NCBI GenBank assembly: GCA_963835595.1
Contig: CAWIGL010000002.1
Coordinates: 1,550,001 to 1,614,000 of the forward strand
Origin: CAWEPK01 sp963835595
GTDB lineage: Bacteria; Desulfobacterota; Syntrophorhabdia; Syntrophorhabdales; WCHB1-27
DNA length: 64,000 bases
Reading direction: 5' to 3'
Translations under genes and position numbers: made by a program
Shown: positions 61,735 through 64,000 of the stretch, one piece after another
Position numbering within the stretch: position 1 is the stretch's first letter
Layout: each line of letters starts with the position of its first letter
Notes under the pieces: model-generated
The model's database searches: none
What the model saw: the letters and a program-made list of their open reading frames with translations, nothing else
Told to the model about the DNA's origin: nothing

Positions 61735-62205
61735 GTGCCACGCAAAGGAAGGGTGTCGAAGAGGGAGAGGTTGCCTGACCCGAAATATAACGATGTTCTC
61801 GTCCAGAGGTTCATAAATTCCGTGATGTGGGACGGGAAAAAGAGCATCGCGCGGAGGCTCGTCTACCGTGCCCTCGACCTTTCCGAGAAAAAGGTGAAGG
61901 AAGACCCCCTGAAGGTCTTCCGCAAGGCCATAGATAACGTGAAGCCGGAGCTGGAGGTAAAGGCGAGGAGGGTCGGCGGCGCAACGTACCAGGTGCCGGT
62001 CGAGGTGAGGCTCGACAGGAAGATGTCCCTTGCCATAAGGTGGATACTACGCTACGCCAGGGAGCGCTCCGAGAAGACCATGATCGAGAAGCTCGCAGGC
62101 GAGCTTATGGACGCTTACAACAACAGGGGCGGGGCCGTAAAGAAGCGGGAAGATACGCACAAGATGGCAGAGGCCAACAAGGCGTTCGCCCATTACAGGT
62201 GGTAA
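61735..62205 (+). CDS. rpsG: 30S ribosomal protein S7
   Basis: 156 residues from GTG 61735 after AAAGGAGG. S7 landmarks: PRKGRVSKRERLPDPKYND, NSVMWDGKKSIARRLVYRAL, NVKPELEVKARRVGGATYQVPVEV and the C-terminal KMAEANKAFAHYRW. A primary 16S-binding protein that starts assembly of the 30S head. Its stop abuts the fusA ATG directly (TAAATG). Confidence 0.98.
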   Translation: MPRKGRVSKRERLPDPKYNDVLVQRFINSVMWDGKKSIARRLVYRALDLSEKKVKEDPLKVFRKAIDNVKPELEVKARRVGGATYQVPVEVRLDRKMSLAIRWILRYARERSEKTMIEKLAGELMDAYNNRGGAVKKREDTHKMAEANKAFAHYRW

Positions 62206-64000
62206 ATGCAGGAAGTTATCAGAAACGTCGGCATCATGGCGCATATCGATGCCGGAAAGACAACGACGACTGAGCGGATACTCTTCTACACGGGCGTCAA
62301 CAATAGGATCGGCGAGGTGGACGAGGGCACGTCCACCATGGACTGGATGGAAGAGGAGAAGGAGCGCGGCATCACCATCACCTCGGCAGCGACGACCTGT
62401 TTCTGGAGGGACCACCGCATCAATATCATCGACACGCCCGGCCATATCGATTTCACCGTGGAAGTCGGCAGGTCGCTCCGCGTCCTCGACGGCGCGGTCG
62501 CCCTTTTCTCCGGCGTCGAAGGCGTGGAGCCCCAGTCGGAGACCGTATGGAGGCAGGCGGACCGCTACGGCGTGCCCCGCATCGCCTTCGTCAACAAGAT
62601 GGACAGGCCGGGGGCAGACCTGGGCAACTGCATCGCCATGATGCGGGACATCCTGAAGGCGAACCCCGTCGCCCTGCAAGTCCCCGTAAAGGACGGGGAC
62701 GAGTTCCAGGGCGTTCTGGACCTGATCGCAGGCGTAGCCCTGCTCTATGAGACCGACGGCATGGGCCTCGAATATTCGGCGACGGAGATACCCACGGCCC
62801 TGAAGGGCCGGTTCGATGCAGCGCGGGAAGCGATGCTTGAGGCCCTTTCCGAGATCGACGACGAATTGATGGACCGCTTCGTCCACGGCAAAGAGGTAAG
62901 CGCAGACGACGTGAGGCGGGTCGTCAGGAAGGGCACCTTAGAGGGGAGCATCCTGCCGGTCCTGTGCGGGAGCGCTTTCAAGAACAAGGGCGTCCAGCCC
63001 TTACTCGACGCCATAGTCGATTACCTGCCGTCCCCCGTCGATGTCTCGCCGTATGCGTGCTGGGACGAGGATGGGCAGGAGACGGCCGTTAAAGGCTCGG
63101 CCGATGAGCCTTTCAGCGGCCTCGTATTCAAGATCATGAACGACCCCTTCGTGGGCCGCCTGAGCTACCTCCGGGTCTATTCCGGCAGGCTCAAGCAGGG
63201 GCAGACCGTCCTGAACAGCACGAGGCAGAAGACGGAGCGGATAGGCAGAATCTTAAGGCTCCACGCGAACAAGCGTGAGGAGATCAAGACGGTCGAGGCA
63301 GGCGACATCTGCGCGGTATCGGGCCTCAAGAACGTCTCGACGGGGAATACCCTGGCCGACCCGGACCAGCCCGTACTTTTCGAGACCATCGAAGTCCCCA
63401 CGCCCGTCGTATCCATCGCAGTCACAACCAAGAAGAAAGACGACCTCAAGAAGATGTGGTTCGTCTTCAACCAGTACACCCTCGAAGACCCCTCCCTCAA
63501 GGTGAAGATGGACGAAGAGACGGGAGAGGTCGTGCTCTCAGGCATGGGCGAGCTGCACCTCGACATCGTCATGGACAGGGCGAAGCGCGAGCACAGCCTC
63601 AATATGTCGTTCTCCGCCCCCCAGGTGGCTTACCGGGAGACGATCACCCGCCGCGCCTCGGCAGTCGGGAAATACATAAAGCAGTCGGGCGGCAGGGGGC
63701 AGTACGGCCACGTAGTGCTCGACGTATCGCCTGTCGAGGGCATGGAGTTCGAGTTCGAGAACAAGACAGTGGGCGGCGTCATACCGAGGGAGTACATGGC
63801 TGCCATCGAGAAGGGCGTGCGGGAGGCCTTAGAGAAGGGCGTAGTGCTCGGCCATCCTTTGATAAATATAAAGGTGGAGCTGGTCGACGGCTCCTATCAT
63901 GAGGTCGATTCGTCGGAACTTGCGTTCAAGCTGGCGGCGTCCATCGCGGTGAAGGAAGCGGTGCGAAAGGCCAACCCCATTATCCTGGAGCCGATCATGA
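62206..64000 (+). CDS. fusA: Translation elongation factor G (3' end outside window)
   Basis: About 598 codons are visible without a stop. GTP-binding motifs: HIDAGKTTTTERILFY (G1), RGITITSAA (G2), DTPGHIDF (G3), NKMDRPGAD (G4). Domains II-IV follow, including the PFVGRLSYLRVYSG region and QSGGRGQYGHVVLDV in domain IV. Typical EF-G is about 690 residues, so roughly 90 residues are missing beyond the window. It promotes ribosome translocation. Confidence 0.97.
   Translation, partial: MQEVIRNVGIMAHIDAGKTTTTERILFYTGVNNRIGEVDEGTSTMDWMEEEKERGITITSAATTCFWRDHRINIIDTPGHIDFTVEVGRSLRVLDGAVALFSGVEGVEPQSETVWRQADRYGVPRIAFVNKMDRPGADLGNCIAMMRDILKANPVALQVPVKDGDEFQGVLDLIAGVALLYETDGMGLEYSATEIPTALKGRFDAAREAMLEALSEIDDELMDRFVHGKEVSADDVRRVVRKGTLEGSILPVLCGSAFKNKGVQPLLDAIVDYLPSPVDVSPYACWDEDGQETAVKGSADEPFSGLVFKIMNDPFVGRLSYLRVYSGRLKQGQTVLNSTRQKTERIGRILRLHANKREEIKTVEAGDICAVSGLKNVSTGNTLADPDQPVLFETIEVPTPVVSIAVTTKKKDDLKKMWFVFNQYTLEDPSLKVKMDEETGEVVLSGMGELHLDIVMDRAKREHSLNMSFSAPQVAYRETITRRASAVGKYIKQSGGRGQYGHVVLDVSPVEGMEFEFENKTVGGVIPREYMAAIEKGVREALEKGVVLGHPLINIKVELVDGSYHEVDSSELAFKLAASIAVKEAVRKANPIILEPIM

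Noticed and set aside
1..64000. CRISPR arrays, rRNA operons, prophage genes
   Set aside because: No regularly spaced direct repeats, rRNA sequence or phage structural genes are seen; the phage-type metallopeptidase at 30.0 kb stands alone.

Overview
The window is high-GC chromosomal DNA of an anaerobic bacterium, most likely a Desulfobacterota/deltaproteobacterial (syntroph-like) lineage; this placement is inferred from gene content only. The supporting genes are a selenocysteine formate dehydrogenase, a group-3 (Mvh-type) [NiFe] hydrogenase, a flavin/Fe-S electron hub, rubredoxin, a corrinoid methyltransferase and a short core-type MetE. Gram-negative envelope genes (TolC, Lnt, Tat-exported binding protein) agree with a diderm.

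Layout. 0-7.6 kb: formate dehydrogenase, a GltD/HdrA-like flavoprotein fused to ferredoxin and MvhD domains, MvhG, MvhA and the maturation protease, which probably form one H2/formate/pyridine-nucleotide complex. 7.6-11.7 kb: BrnTA toxin-antitoxin, rubredoxin-purC, HU, rpsU and an SDR reductase. 12-17.6 kb: complete branched-chain-amino-acid-type ABC transporter, then an AcsE/MtrH-like methyltransferase and a GNAT-DUF362 fusion. 19.4-25.4 kb: a mobile region with an IS1182-type element inside a dispersed repeat, and an IS5/IS427-type element that splits a double-HD-domain gene beside a GNAT-ASCH fusion. 25.4-46.9 kb: mostly core genes (a lone rplC, malQ, cytochrome c biogenesis, a TetR-controlled EmrAB-TolC pump, core MetE, rmuC, hrcA-grpE-dnaJ without dnaK). 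47-49.8 kb: a REP-associated transposase with its repeats, a small ORF and a HAD phosphatase. 49.8-54.4 kb: lnt, ybeY, pgpH, phoH. 54.7-58.7 kb: an AT-richer defence-type island with a BglII/BstYI-like restriction-modification pair, a DGQHR-domain gene and an unrecognised partner. 58.7-64 kb: rlmI-like methyltransferase, VKOR-DsbA fusion and the str operon (rpsL, rpsG, fusA), which runs off the end.

Two dispersed non-coding repeat families occur in the intergenic regions. Family 1 is about 350 bp, with copies or fragments near 7.6, 8.6, 19.5/21.3, 41.7, 47.1 and 49.7 kb. Family 2 is a long imperfect palindrome of about 135 bp near 25.3 and 54.6 kb, with a chimeric fragment near 41.7 kb.

At least a dozen otherwise intact conserved genes (mvhA, the hydrogenase protease, an SDR, livF, rmuC, lnt, pgpH and others) carry single-base frameshifts, often at short G or C runs. 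The simplest reading is assembly indels, typical of long-read data, so these are annotated as genes with frameshifts rather than as pseudogenes. By contrast, the HD gene at 21.6-23.7 kb is truly broken: removing the IS and one target duplication restores a 406-residue frame exactly.
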